Assembly (NCBI GenBank): GCA_965212165.1
Contig: OZ243096.1
Location: 682,001 to 746,000 of the forward strand
From: RHLJ01 sp965212165
Lineage (GTDB): Bacteria; Bacteroidota; Rhodothermia; Balneolales; Balneolaceae
Direction: 5' to 3'
DNA length: 64,000 bases
Each line of letters begins with the position of its first letter. Within the stretch, counting starts at the first letter, position 1. The notes below the pieces were generated by a model that had not been told where the DNA came from, did no database searches, and saw nothing but the letters and a program-made list of their open reading frames with translations. Both the position numbers and the translations under genes were made by a program. Below are positions 8,952-16,596 of the stretch, one piece after another.

Positions 8952-9914
8952 CTACATTAAATCAGCTGGACTTTTAATATAGTTTCCACCCTTGTTAATC
9001 ACGTGAGTATAAAGCATCGTGGTTTTAAGATTTTTATGACCCAGTAATTCTTGCACAGTTCTTATATCATAGCCATTCATTAGAAGTTGGGTTGCAAAAC
9101 TATGACGAAATGTATGTGCTGATACCTTTTTATTGATCTGGAATTTATTCGTCACTTTTTTAATCTCCTTATTAACCCATCGTGCTGAAATATGGTAGCG
9201 ATGCGAAAATCCAGTTCTAGGGTCCGTAGATTTTTTAGTGGAAGGGAACACATATTGCCATCTAAGCTGAGTATTTTCATTCGGGTATTTAATACTCAAT
9301 GCTTTAGGAAGTAGAGCTTTCCCAGAACCTTCTTTTAAATCTTTTTGATGTAATTGACCCACTTTTCTGAGTTGATCCTTTAGTAATGGAATGCTCTTTT
9401 TAGGTAATAAAGTAACGCGATCTTTGTTCCCCTTTCCCGAACGTACCCAAAGCTGTTGGTATTCAAGATCCACATCCTGAACACGTAACCGTAAACATTC
9501 AGATATTCTAAGACCAGAACCATATAATAAGATTCCAATAACTTGAGGAATTCCGGTTAATTCATTTAAGATCAGTGATGCCTCCTCATGAGAAAGAACA
9601 ACGGGTAATATTTCTGGACGTTTTGCACGTTTAAGTTTGTCCAGTTTTAAAGAAGGTTTAAGCAGTACCTGTTTATACAGAAAAACTAAGGCTGAAAGTG
9701 CTTGATTTTGTGTAGAAGCGGCAACGTTTTTCTCATTGCCCAAATAATTTAAATACCGTTCAACATCATGGTCGGTTAAATCGAGAGGGTGAGTTATGTT
9801 ATGAAATTTGATATACCGTACAATCCAATTAATGTATGCTTGTTCAGTACGATAGCTATAATTTCTTCGTCTAATTTCTTCCCTTACTTTTTCCAGAAGT
9901 TGAGATTTGCCCAT
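8952..9914 (-). CDS. intI: integron integrase
   Basis: 320 aa tyrosine recombinase that recombines attI with folded single-stranded attC sites to insert and excise cassettes. Catalytic residues are all visible: R136 in YGSGLRISE, Lys in GKGNKDR near 161-166, H267 and R270 in HTFRHSFAT, H293 in LLGHKN, and Y302 in LYTHV. Between about residues 190 and 217 lies the extra IntI-specific insert (LLPKALSIKYPN...LRWQYVFPS) that separates integron integrases from XerC/D. The reading frame is intact, so the array may be active. It points away from the cassettes, the normal integron arrangement. Confidence 0.96.
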   Translation of the reverse strand: MGKSQLLEKVREEIRRRNYSYRTEQAYINWIVRYIKFHNITHPLDLTDHDVERYLNYLGNEKNVAASTQNQALSALVFLYKQVLLKPSLKLDKLKRAKRPEILPVVLSHEEASLILNELTGIPQVIGILLYGSGLRISECLRLRVQDVDLEYQQLWVRSGKGNKDRVTLLPKKSIPLLKDQLRKVGQLHQKDLKEGSGKALLPKALSIKYPNENTQLRWQYVFPSTKKSTDPRTGFSHRYHISARWVNKEIKKVTNKFQINKKVSAHTFRHSFATQLLMNGYDIRTVQELLGHKNLKTTMLYTHVINKGGNYIKSPADLM

Positions 9915-9920
9915 TAGTAC

Positions 9921-9950
9921 TTGGTTTTATTAGGGGGATTACTATCTTGT
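9921..9950 (+). promoter_or_regulatory. candidate cassette promoter Pc
   Basis: TTG at 9921 and TATCTTG at 9943, separated by 19 nt, resemble the Bacteroidota -33/-7 pattern (TTG and TAnnTTTG). The site points into the cassette array from between intI and the attI crossover, where an integron Pc is expected. It is a motif match only. Confidence 0.35.
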
Positions 9951-9997
9951 TAGACCACCGAGAAAGGAAGTCCTTACAAAGAATTCTGGATACTATA

Positions 9998-10011
9998 GGA
10001 ACAGATATTCC
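9998..10011. promoter_or_regulatory. palindrome GGAA-N6-TTCC in intI upstream region, possible repressor site
   Basis: GGAACAGATATTCC lies 84 bp upstream of the intI start. Its core GAAC-N4-ATTC is close to the GAAC-N4-GTTC type of LexA box. Many integrases are SOS-controlled, so a repressor site here is plausible, but the LexA motif of this lineage is not known to me. Confidence 0.2.
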
Positions 10012-10116
10012 AAATTCATTTCTCATATCATCCTGAAATCACTCTTTAATGTATTTTAGAGAAGATTTTCGGATGCTACACGAACAACTGGGCAAAATTC
10101 TTCATCGGATAATATT

Positions 10117-11316
10117 ATGTTAGGCCATTTTTTAAATATGACCAAAAACAGAAATACATTTTGGGTCACTGTACCTGGAGAGGATAGTGGAAAAGTGCCT
10201 GGCCCATATATTCCAACGAAGGGATTCCCTGGTTCAGCCTCAGATATGTACAGAGTCGTTGGAATACATACTACAGGTCATGAAGAATGGAATTCATGTT
10301 ATACAGATGTTTATACCTGTAATTCATTAGCAAAAATTGCAGAAGGAGAAATTACAACTTGGCATGAAATCGAGGCAGCAGAAAATGCTCTTCAAATTCT
10401 TTTCTGGCATGATAGACTTGATGTTATAGTCCCAGCATTTAAAGCAAAAAATGGTGCTTTATCCCACTATGTTAGATGTGATGAAGACAGGACTGAATTA
10501 GCCTTCGACCTTTTTCGTCCTTGTGATCCCTATGATGTGATGTTTGCCACTGAGCAAGTCGAAATAAATGATGGAGAGATAAAAAGTAGTACTTTTGATA
10601 AGTCGAAGCTTGTCAATAAGTATTTGGATTACGCTAAAGAGAATTACCTTTCAATCTCGCCAATTCAAGTTTCAACTATATCTTCAATACCAAGTTATCT
10701 TAGAGTGCCTGCTTATTTTAGCAATCCAATTATTGAAACATATATTGATAAAAGAGGATTTTCAGGTAAATTTTATAAAAGCATAAGTAAACAGTGGGGA
10801 TCAGCAAGTCAATTAGTACCAGATATTGATTATTCCATGCGTCTTCCCCCACTACTTTCAATTGTTCTAACACGTGCAAAAAGAAGAAATGATATTCCAC
10901 AAGTGATTCTTGAACTAAGAGAAGAATTGATACCTGTTAGGATTGAATTCGATAGATTTTCAAATTTAGTGAAGAGTTCTTTCAATGAGAGAGAAATTGA
11001 AGATTACTGTAAGCGAATTCAAAACTCATTTGATGCAACGTTTACAGCCTCTCGGGAAAGCAACTCAAAAGTCTTGCTGCCATTGTTAAAATTATACAGA
11101 GGGTTTAAAAATCCACTAGAGTCAATAATAAAAGTTTTAAATCCCTCATTTGAGTTGTCTGACCCGCATTTATTAGCCAACAGAACGAATACAGGTAAAA
11201 CCTTTTCAAAGCTTTTAAAAACAGATTCTATGCATTCACTATTAACTTATTTTTTTACAAAAGCTGAATTAAATAGTTTAGATATGGACTATAAACAAAC
11301 TCAAAAAAAGACCTAA
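10117..11316 (+). CDS. cassette 1: protein of unknown function (399 aa)
   Basis: No family is recognised. The protein looks soluble, with no signal peptide or membrane segment. Its N-terminal third is rich in Trp, Tyr and Cys (for example WNSCYTDVYTCNS and ILFWHDRLDVIVPAF). The middle has a helical stretch LPPLLSIVLTRAKRRNDIPQ followed by VILELREELIPVRIEFDRF. The frame opens at the ATG overlapping attI (10117); the ATG at 10138 lies wholly inside the cassette and is the likelier native start. The stop TAA (11314-11316) lies inside R'' of the cassette's own attC, a typical cassette economy. As the first cassette it is nearest the presumed Pc. Confidence 0.75.
   Translation: MLGHFLNMTKNRNTFWVTVPGEDSGKVPGPYIPTKGFPGSASDMYRVVGIHTTGHEEWNSCYTDVYTCNSLAKIAEGEITTWHEIEAAENALQILFWHDRLDVIVPAFKAKNGALSHYVRCDEDRTELAFDLFRPCDPYDVMFATEQVEINDGEIKSSTFDKSKLVNKYLDYAKENYLSISPIQVSTISSIPSYLRVPAYFSNPIIETYIDKRGFSGKFYKSISKQWGSASQLVPDIDYSMRLPPLLSIVLTRAKRRNDIPQVILELREELIPVRIEFDRFSNLVKSSFNEREIEDYCKRIQNSFDATFTASRESNSKVLLPLLKLYRGFKNPLESIIKVLNPSFELSDPHLLANRTNTGKTFSKLLKTDSMHSLLTYFFTKAELNSLDMDYKQTQKKT
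10119..10125 (+). other. attI crossover site (GTTAGGC)
   Basis: A perfect GTTRRRY core lies 204 bp from the intI start, at the left edge of the first cassette. The complement of cassette 1's R'' (ACCTAAC at 11311) fits the TTAGGC here, which supports 10119/10120 as the crossover. An ATG overlaps the site (10117-10119), its G being the conserved G of the crossover. Confidence 0.8.
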
Positions 11317-11433
11317 CAAGCGTTTCAAAGGGACGCAGACGGAGTGCAATCAATAACTTGTGTGCAATAAAATAAATCAGTTACTTCAAAGAAAACAAGA
11401 ACTCTGTGCCCATTAAACGCAGGGTCGTTATGC
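11311..11433 (+). repeat. attC1
   Basis: 123 bp. R'' is ACCTAAC (11311-11317), L'' is GCGTTT, L' is AAACGC and R' is GTTATGC (11427-11433). R'' complements the start of cassette 1 (TTAGGC) except for the terminal base. Confidence 0.9.
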
Positions 11434-11449
11434 TACCTTTTTATATAGC

Positions 11450-11480
11450 TTGACAATAAGTACGGAATGGCGTACGTTTT
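11450..11480 (+). promoter_or_regulatory. candidate toxin-antitoxin promoter with operator-like repeat
   Basis: TTGACA at 11450 and TACGTTTT at 11473 lie 27 bp upstream of the antitoxin start. The inverted repeat AGTACG...CGTACG (about 11459-11476) sits between and over the second element. Phd/YefM antitoxins autorepress at palindromes of this kind (GTAC cores), so the cassette probably carries its own regulated promoter. Confidence 0.5.
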
Positions 11481-11506
11481 AAAGGCCATAACTAATTTGT
11501 ATTGCC

Positions 11507-11749
11507 ATGAAAACACTTACAGCTACTCAAGCTCGCAAAGATATTTATCGATTGCTGGATGAAGCATCGGATACCCATGAACCGATTCAGATTACCGGGA
11601 AACGCTCCAACGCAGTATTGGTCAGCGAAGAGGACTGGAGAGCCATTCAGGAAACTCTTTATCTTTCTTCCATTCCAGGAATGCAGGAGTCTATTGTTGA
11701 GGGAATGAATACTCCTCTAGAAGAAACCGAAGAAGAACTTGACTGGTGA
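11507..11749 (+). CDS. cassette 2: Phd/YefM-family antitoxin
   Basis: 80 aa. The N-terminus MKTLTATQARKDIYRLLDEA and the following HEPIQITGKRSNAVLVSEEDW are diagnostic of the Phd/YefM DNA-binding fold. The acidic C-terminus (TPLEETEEELDW) is the expected toxin-binding tail. The protein should neutralise the YoeB-type toxin encoded downstream and repress the shared promoter. The stop overlaps the toxin start by 4 bp (GTGA), giving translational coupling. Toxin-antitoxin cassettes are common in chromosomal integrons and are thought to stabilise the array. I do not name it yefM, as orthology is not shown. Confidence 0.92.
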   Translation: MKTLTATQARKDIYRLLDEASDTHEPIQITGKRSNAVLVSEEDWRAIQETLYLSSIPGMQESIVEGMNTPLEETEEELDW

Positions 11750-12012
11750 GCACCTATAAACTCGTTTACACCAAGCAGGCTAAAAAAGATGCTAAGAAAG
11801 CCGCATCATCGGGTTTAAAATCAAAGATCAAAGTCTTGTTGGATATCACTAAAGAAAATCCTTTTGAAGAATACCCTCCCTATGAAAAATTGGTTGGTAA
11901 TTTAGAGGGTGCTTATTCTCGCCGAATCAATATCCAGCATCGCCTAGTATATCAAGTTTATGAAAAAGAGAAAGTCGTAAAAGTGATCAGAATGTGGACA
12001 CACTACGATTAA
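11746..12012 (+). CDS. cassette 2: YoeB/Txe-family mRNA interferase toxin
   Basis: 88 aa from a GTG at 11746 that overlaps the antitoxin stop. The RelE-fold family order is visible: YTKQAKKDAKKAASSGLKSK, then ENPFEEYPPYEKLVGNLEGAYSRRINIQHRLVYQV, and a C-terminal VIRMWTHYD. Family catalytic residues have counterparts here: the Glu/Arg of the LEGAYSRRIN segment, the IQHRLVY His/Arg, and the terminal HY. Members cleave mRNA on the translating ribosome. Because the antitoxin is less stable, loss of the cassette would be costly for the cell. Confidence 0.93.
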   Translation: MSTYKLVYTKQAKKDAKKAASSGLKSKIKVLLDITKENPFEEYPPYEKLVGNLEGAYSRRINIQHRLVYQVYEKEKVVKVIRMWTHYD

Positions 12013-12018
12013 TTGGTA

Positions 12019-12148
12019 GCATAACAAGTGTTTCAAGTCGGAATCCCCGCCTGTCCACAGGTTTGTGGACGCGGGGCAGGCGAACTTAGCTTAAAGCTTT
12101 TAACTTAAATCAATCACGACTCGCCGCTTAAACGCAGCGTCGTTATAC
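12019..12148 (+). repeat. attC2, with an internal strong hairpin
   Basis: 130 bp. R'' is GCATAAC (12019-12025), the exact complement of the cassette 2 start GTTATGC; R' is GTTATAC (12142-12148). The left variable part carries an unusual GC-rich stem: CCCCGC and GTCCACA pair with TGTGGAC and GCGGGG around a 4-nt loop (about 12045-12076). Confidence 0.92.
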
Positions 12149-12167
12149 AGCAAAAGAGTAAACGTTA

Positions 12168-12560
12168 ATGAGAATTGTCCCAGCCTTACTATTCTTATCA
12201 ATTTTATGCCTTATTCCGATAATTTTTGGACTGGAATCAATTCTTCTGGGGGATCTTCCTGGTGGCTTACCCTTTGGCACTTTTTTGGCAGCAGTTGTCA
12301 TTATTTGTGCTTCTGTTATACCCGTGATCCAAAGCAAGCCCGGATCCTTGCTCCGCCGAATAGCACTAGTTCTTCTTTTGGCATCTACTCTTTGGCTACC
12401 TTTAGGTATTTATTTGTCTGGAAATGCCGCTTTAAGCTTTGTTCAAGATGCCGCCGATTCACAATTTTTTTGGCGATTTACCGGAGGGTTGAGTTTAAGT
12501 ATTTTGGTCATCTTAATTTGGACAGGAATTAAATCTATCCGTCAGAAGCATGCTGTTTAA
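12168..12560 (+). CDS. cassette 3: small four-helix membrane protein
   Basis: 130 aa, mostly hydrophobic. Four likely membrane helices lie at about residues 4-24, 36-56, 64-84 and 103-122, with a short polar tail (IKSIRQKHAV). No signal-peptide cleavage site, catalytic motif or family signature is recognised. It is the only gene of its cassette, starts 20 bp after attC2, and its stop codon is part of the attC3 R''. Small membrane proteins of unknown role are frequent integron cassette products. The function is unknown. Confidence 0.7.
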   Translation: MRIVPALLFLSILCLIPIIFGLESILLGDLPGGLPFGTFLAAVVIICASVIPVIQSKPGSLLRRIALVLLLASTLWLPLGIYLSGNAALSFVQDAADSQFFWRFTGGLSLSILVILIWTGIKSIRQKHAV

Positions 12561-12677
12561 CTAACTCACCAATGGGACTCTGCCCATATGCCCTCCGCTG
12601 TTGAACTTAAGTAATTAATTCTGCTACTTTCACAAAAACCGAAATCCCTTCGCCGCTTAAACGCGGGGTCGTTAGGC
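12555..12677 (+). repeat. attC3
   Basis: 123 bp. R'' is GTTTAAC (12555-12561) and R' is the perfect core GTTAGGC (12671-12677). Its body is nearly identical to attC4 (shared CAATGGGAC, CTGCCCA and CTGCTACTTTCA segments), so the two sites are close relatives. Confidence 0.9.
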
Positions 12678-12711
12678 GCATCTTGGCGATAGTGCTAAAG
12701 GATGAAGAAAT

Positions 12712-13248
12712 ATGAAATTTTCACTATTTAATGAATCAAAATCTCGAGAGGTGATCGATCTTTTCAAGAGTGTGTTCTCTGCATCCGAGGGAGAAGCAGA
12801 AGGTCAAGTAATTGCAGATTTTGTAGCAAATCTAATTACTACTACTGCGCTACAAGAACTAATTGGTTGCATTGCAGAAGAAAACGAGATTGTTGTTGGG
12901 TGCATATTTTTCAGTCGCCTTACAGTGCCTAGTGGGCAGGTTGCTTTCATTTTATCGCCGGTTGCCATTTCAACAGATGTTCAAAGTACAGGCATTGGCC
13001 AAAAACTAATTAAATATGGCTTAGATCATCTTAAGTCTTTAAATGTAAATTTGGCCTTCACTTACGGCGACCCAAGTTATTATTCTAAAACTGGCTTCGA
13101 GCAAATCAATGAAAGTATCGTAAAAGCGCCTTTTCCTTTAAGTCAGCCAATTGGTTGGCTCGCACAATCACTTGATGGGCAAGTAATCCAGCCTATGGCT
13201 GGTGCTACTCAATGTGTTGAGGCATTAAATGATCCTGGGCTATGGTAA
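12712..13248 (+). CDS. cassette 4: GNAT-family N-acetyltransferase
   Basis: 178 aa. It has the GNAT core: strand EENEIVVGCIFFSRL, then VAFILSPVAISTDVQSTGIGQKLIKYGLDHLK. The latter includes the acetyl-CoA loop (Q-S-T-G-I-G-Q, about residues 97-103) and the following helix. FTYGDPSYYSKTGFEQ is the YxxxGF segment of motif B. It resembles YhbS-type acetyltransferases, whose substrates are mostly unknown. The enzyme probably acetylates a small molecule or protein amine using acetyl-CoA. GNAT genes, including resistance types, are typical integron cargo; nothing here points to a particular antibiotic. Confidence 0.88.
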   Translation: MKFSLFNESKSREVIDLFKSVFSASEGEAEGQVIADFVANLITTTALQELIGCIAEENEIVVGCIFFSRLTVPSGQVAFILSPVAISTDVQSTGIGQKLIKYGLDHLKSLNVNLAFTYGDPSYYSKTGFEQINESIVKAPFPLSQPIGWLAQSLDGQVIQPMAGATQCVEALNDPGLW

Positions 13249-13254
13249 AAATGC

Positions 13255-13268
13255 ACATAACAATTCAA
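13255..13268 (+). repeat. possible attC remnant between two cassette ORFs
   Basis: ACATAAC followed by AATTCAA looks like the left end of an attC (R'' plus part of L'') whose remainder is deleted. It lies 7 bp after the GNAT stop and 10 bp before the next ORF. Confidence 0.3.
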
Positions 13269-13277
13269 TAAATTATT

Positions 13278-13616
13278 ATGGTCAATAATAGAAAGTCATT
13301 ACTACTCTTATTTTTTTTTCTCACTCTGATGATCAGCTGTCAAATATTTTCAGACTATAATGTCAGGTTGGAAGAGATAAATGAAGAGGGTATTGCCATA
13401 TTTAGCGTCTTAAATAATACCAGTAAAGATATTCTAAGCATTGATTTTGAGTTAAAATATTTCAACGCAGAGAAAGAAATAATTAAAATTGATACAGTAC
13501 ACTATAGTTCAATTTCAGGAGTTTTTTTAAAGGCGAAAGGACAAACTATAATCGCACAAACAGTGCCAAGAAACACGAATAAAGCTTCCGCCAAGATTAT
13601 CTCAATAACCAATTGA
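13278..13616 (+). CDS. cassette 4b: small lipoprotein of unknown function
   Basis: 112 aa. The N-terminus has Lys/Arg, a run of Leu and Phe, and a lipobox LMISC (lipid Cys near residue 21), so it is a probable lipoprotein. The remaining 90 residues resemble a single beta-sandwich: alternating hydrophobic strands such as GIAIFSVLNNTSKDILSIDF and KYFNAEKEIIKIDTV. This recalls FxLYD/DUF3426-type domains, but I cannot assign one. It probably came in its own cassette that fused with the GNAT cassette, because the downstream R'' does not match the cassette 4 start. The function is unknown. Confidence 0.65.
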   Translation: MVNNRKSLLLLFFFLTLMISCQIFSDYNVRLEEINEEGIAIFSVLNNTSKDILSIDFELKYFNAEKEIIKIDTVHYSSISGVFLKAKGQTIIAQTVPRNTNKASAKIISITN

Positions 13617-13631
13617 CAATGTTTTATGTTG

Positions 13632-13754
13632 GTATAACAAGCGCATCAATGGGACGCTGCCCAAATGCCCACAGCTGTTGCAGTTAAGTAATTTATTCTG
13701 CTACTTTCAGAAAAACCGAAAACCCTTCACCGCTTAAACGCAGGGTCGTTATAG
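13632..13754 (+). repeat. attC4
   Basis: 123 bp. R'' is GTATAAC (13632-13638) and R' is GTTATAG (13748-13754). R'' complements a GTTATAC start, not the GTTAGGC that opens cassette 4, so this attC belongs to the lipoprotein cassette. Nearly identical to attC3. Confidence 0.9.
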
Positions 13755-13794
13755 CTTAATCCGCATAGCTTATTTACCATTTTAAATCATACCC

Positions 13795-14268
13795 ATGAAA
13801 AAATTACTCTTACTTATTTTTGTTTTAATTCCTTTTTCAATACATGCTCAAAGCTCAGATTACAATTTACGCTCGTATTTAGAAGAAGGATTTAAAGCGC
13901 CCAATACAAATCATATTGGCGATGCATGGTTAAACTTTCTAGTACAAGCAGGTGATGATTTTGATTATAACCTTACACAAGCAACTTTTAGCCCAAACTC
14001 TACTTTGGATTGGCACAAACATAGAACTGCGCAAGTTCTTATCATTGTGGACGGCAAAGGATACTATCAAGAAAGAGGTAAGGAACCGGCCATCTTAAGA
14101 AAAGGCGATGTCATAAAATGTGCAAAGGATACTGAGCATTGGCATACATCCTCAGCAGATAGTTCGGTTACTTATATTGCAATATATGGAAGTGCATCAA
14201 CTACATGGACAGAGAAGTTAACAAGAGAGTACTATGACGGTATAGCTGCTAGATTAAAAGATAATTAA
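13795..14268 (+). CDS. cassette 5: secreted cupin-domain protein
   Basis: 157 aa. A Sec signal peptide (MKKLLLLIFVLIPFSIHAQ) should be cleaved near residue 19. The rest is a single small cupin: motif 1 is DWHKHRTAQVLIIVDGKGYYQ (metal-ligand His at WHKH), and motif 2 is GDVIKCAKDTEHWHTSS with a further His. The three or four His plus the Gly spacing suggest a metal-binding cupin like those annotated as cupin hydratases or mandelonitrile-lyase-like. The reaction is not determined. It probably acts in the periplasm. It is the sole gene of its cassette, 40 bp after attC4. Confidence 0.85.
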   Translation: MKKLLLLIFVLIPFSIHAQSSDYNLRSYLEEGFKAPNTNHIGDAWLNFLVQAGDDFDYNLTQATFSPNSTLDWHKHRTAQVLIIVDGKGYYQERGKEPAILRKGDVIKCAKDTEHWHTSSADSSVTYIAIYGSASTTWTEKLTREYYDGIAARLKDN

Positions 14269-14283
14269 TCAAGAAAATATACC

Positions 14284-14465
14284 CAATAACAAGCATTTCA
14301 AGCGAACTCCCCGAATGCTCGGGTAGGATGGTTCTAAACTTCATTACGTTTGACCTCAATGTAAAAGTTGTATAACGGGGTGTGGTGTAAACTTGATTGC
14401 AAGGAATTATTTTTGCTAATTCAACAAAATTAAATACCTCGCATGGTTTCAGCGGGGCCATAAAC
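14284..14465 (+). repeat. attC5, degenerate on the right
   Basis: R'' is CAATAAC (14284-14290), followed by AAGCATTTCAAG as in the other sites. The right end reads GGGGCCATAAAC where GGGTCGTTAT is expected, so R' has decayed. The site is longer than usual (about 180 bp). Confidence 0.6.
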
Positions 14466-14598
14466 CTAAGTTGAAAGTCATGCCACGATCATTTCATGAT
14501 CAAACTTCCAGAACCATTCAATACCATCTAGAATTGCCAGTATCCGTTCATCTGCCAAAGACAATGGGCACAATTACGCTTTATTCGACCAAACTTCT

Positions 14599-15912
14599 AT
14601 GTACTACGATTTCATGAAAAGAAAAGAATTTACCGCCACTACGTTATATCTACTAGTACTTTTATGGTTCAGCGCTGCGTTTAGCACAGTGACAGCGCAG
14701 GACTTGGAAATTGAAGCGCCAAACCGGTTTGCCCTCTTTCTAGACTGTAACTTCTGCGACGAAACATTCATACGTCAGGAGATGTCTTATCTGGATCATG
14801 TACGTGACCGTGAAGTCGCCGATGTTCACGTTCTCGTAACTCGAGAGAACACAGGATCGGGTGGCGAGGCGTTAACCTTAGATATCATTGGTTTGGGAAT
14901 CTTCGAAGAGCTTACTTTCTCTACCGTCTTCAACGCACCTGCGAACTCCACTGATGACGAAGAGCGCAACGGATTTCTTAGAGTCCTCGAGGCCGCGCTT
15001 GTGCCGTACCTGATGCAGACTACCATGCGAGACCAAGTACGAGTAGACATTGCTCCGTCCGAAACGTCCACGTCAGGACAAATTCAGACTACAGAAGATC
15101 CCTGGAATAACTGGACGATCGAGGTCTATGCAGATGGTAGTGCAGATTTCGAATCTCAACAACAATCCTTCGACACAAGATACGGGGTCTACATCAGTCG
15201 TGTGACTGAGGACTGGAAAATACAGCTCCGGCCTTTCTTCAATTATAACTACGATCGATTTGAACGCAACTCCGGAGCCATTACGAACACAGCACGGCGC
15301 GATGGGTTCACTAGTTATGCTATACGGAGCATCTCACCGCATTGGTCTGTCGGAGCCTACGGAGATATTCTAACCTCGACATTCTCAAATGTAGACTTGC
15401 GTTACCGTCTAATGGGCGCTGTGGAGTGGAGTCTCTACCCTTATCGTGAAGCAAATAGGCGACAGCTCACCGTTGCATATCGCCTAGGTAGCTCCCACAT
15501 CAGCTATCGAGACTCTACAATCTATAATGAAATCGAACAAGTGCTTCCTCAACATCTACTAAACGCAGGTTACGAAATCGTTCAGCCGTGGGGTGGCATC
15601 GAAATAGGTGTCAATGCATCACAATACCTACACGACCCATCACGTCACAGTTTTCAGTTTGATTCGGAATTCGAGATTCGTGTTACAAGAGGGCTTTCCA
15701 TTGAGATAGGTGGTTTTGTCGAGATCATTCACGATCAGATCAATCTCCCCAAGGGTGACGCAGACCTTGACGATGTGCTCCTGCGACGCAGACAGCTCGA
15801 GACCAATTACGAGGCTGGTATTAGCTTCGGGTTCCGTTACCGCTTTGGCTCACTACTAAATAATGTCGTTAACCCCCGCTTAGGAGGCATCGGCAACCGA
15901 GATAGATTCTGA
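14599..15912 (+). CDS. cassette 6: outer-membrane beta-barrel protein of unknown function
   Basis: 437 aa. A signal peptide ends near the TAQ at about residue 34. Residues about 35-150 form a globular domain with a Cys pair (FLDCNFCDETFIRQEMSYLD), which resembles the start of proteins that handle short-lived N-terminal surface domains but has no assigned name. From about residue 170 alternating hydrophobic/aromatic strands (WTIEVYADGSADF, KIQLRPFFNYNYDRF, HWSVGAYGDIL) run to a C-terminal FGFRYRFG, which is a barrel pattern. Base composition is visibly richer in G+C than the flanking genes, suggesting recent transfer. An ATG at 14614 is an alternative start. Confidence 0.75.
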   Translation: MYYDFMKRKEFTATTLYLLVLLWFSAAFSTVTAQDLEIEAPNRFALFLDCNFCDETFIRQEMSYLDHVRDREVADVHVLVTRENTGSGGEALTLDIIGLGIFEELTFSTVFNAPANSTDDEERNGFLRVLEAALVPYLMQTTMRDQVRVDIAPSETSTSGQIQTTEDPWNNWTIEVYADGSADFESQQQSFDTRYGVYISRVTEDWKIQLRPFFNYNYDRFERNSGAITNTARRDGFTSYAIRSISPHWSVGAYGDILTSTFSNVDLRYRLMGAVEWSLYPYREANRRQLTVAYRLGSSHISYRDSTIYNEIEQVLPQHLLNAGYEIVQPWGGIEIGVNASQYLHDPSRHSFQFDSEFEIRVTRGLSIEIGGFVEIIHDQINLPKGDADLDDVLLRRRQLETNYEAGISFGFRYRFGSLLNNVVNPRLGGIGNRDRF

Positions 15913-15997
15913 CCCGCGGACTGCCATGCATTCGCCGAGCAGATCAAAAGAAACTGCTTAGATTTAGAATGAACAAAAAAATATGTATAGAGAATCT

Positions 15998-16474
15998 ATG
16001 AGGAAAATAATTGTTTTTGGAAACTCGGGTTCAGGTAAGTCTACATTGGCAAAAAAACTTCGAGATGAAGGATTAGCTCACCTCGATTTAGATATATTGG
16101 CCTGGCTTCCGTCGAATCCGCCCGAACGGCGACCAATAGATCAGGCGCACAAACAGATTCAGACTTTCATTAGCCAAAATAATGAGTGGGTTGTGGAGGG
16201 TTGTTACGCAGATTTACTCGAGATGGTGAAGCCGTTCGCAAACGAAGCTATCTTTATGAATCTGTCTATGCAGCTCTGCCAGGAAAATGCGAGAAACAGA
16301 CCGTGGGAACCTCATAAATACGAATCCAAAGAAGCTCAAGATAATAATTTACCAATGCTTCTTGACTGGATTGCGGGATATATGGAAAGAGACGACTCAC
16401 TTTCATACGGAGCGCATAGCAAGCTTTTTCAAGGTTTTAAGGGCAATAAGACAGAGATAACCAGTAATAAATAA
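15998..16474 (+). CDS. cassette 6b: P-loop kinase-like protein (FlaR/AAA type)
   Basis: 158 aa from the ATG at 15998; an in-frame ATG at 15983 would add MYRES. Walker A is FGNSGSGKST at about residues 6-15. It is followed by DLDILAWLPSNPPERRP, the segment that in FlaR/adenylate-kinase-like proteins binds the acceptor, and WVVEGCYADLLEMV, a Walker B-like strand ending in an acidic turn. The family comprises small predicted nucleotide kinases, often annotated as topology modulation or shikimate kinase-like proteins. The substrate is unknown. It shares a cassette with the outer-membrane protein, with no attC visible between them. Confidence 0.75.
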   Translation: MRKIIVFGNSGSGKSTLAKKLRDEGLAHLDLDILAWLPSNPPERRPIDQAHKQIQTFISQNNEWVVEGCYADLLEMVKPFANEAIFMNLSMQLCQENARNRPWEPHKYESKEAQDNNLPMLLDWIAGYMERDDSLSYGAHSKLFQGFKGNKTEITSNK

Positions 16475-16521
16475 CTGCTCAAAAACGACACTGAAAAGTA
16501 CAAGCTAGAGGGTCGTTAGAT
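16469..16521 (+). repeat. attC6, short form
   Basis: About 53 bp. R'' is AAATAAC (16469-16475), the right end reads AGAGGGTC and R' is the perfect core GTTAGAT (16515-16521). The central part seen in the other sites is absent. Confidence 0.6.
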
Positions 16522-16596
16522 TCCTGTAACTACAACCATTAAATACCCGTAAGGCTGCGGGTAATTAGCAATCCAATCTCCCGAACAGGAAACTTT

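Noticed and set aside
8952..9914. Reading the recombinase as a phage integrase or XerC/D protein
   Set aside because: It has the IntI-specific insert before YVFPS and the integron-type C-terminus, and it is followed by attC sites.
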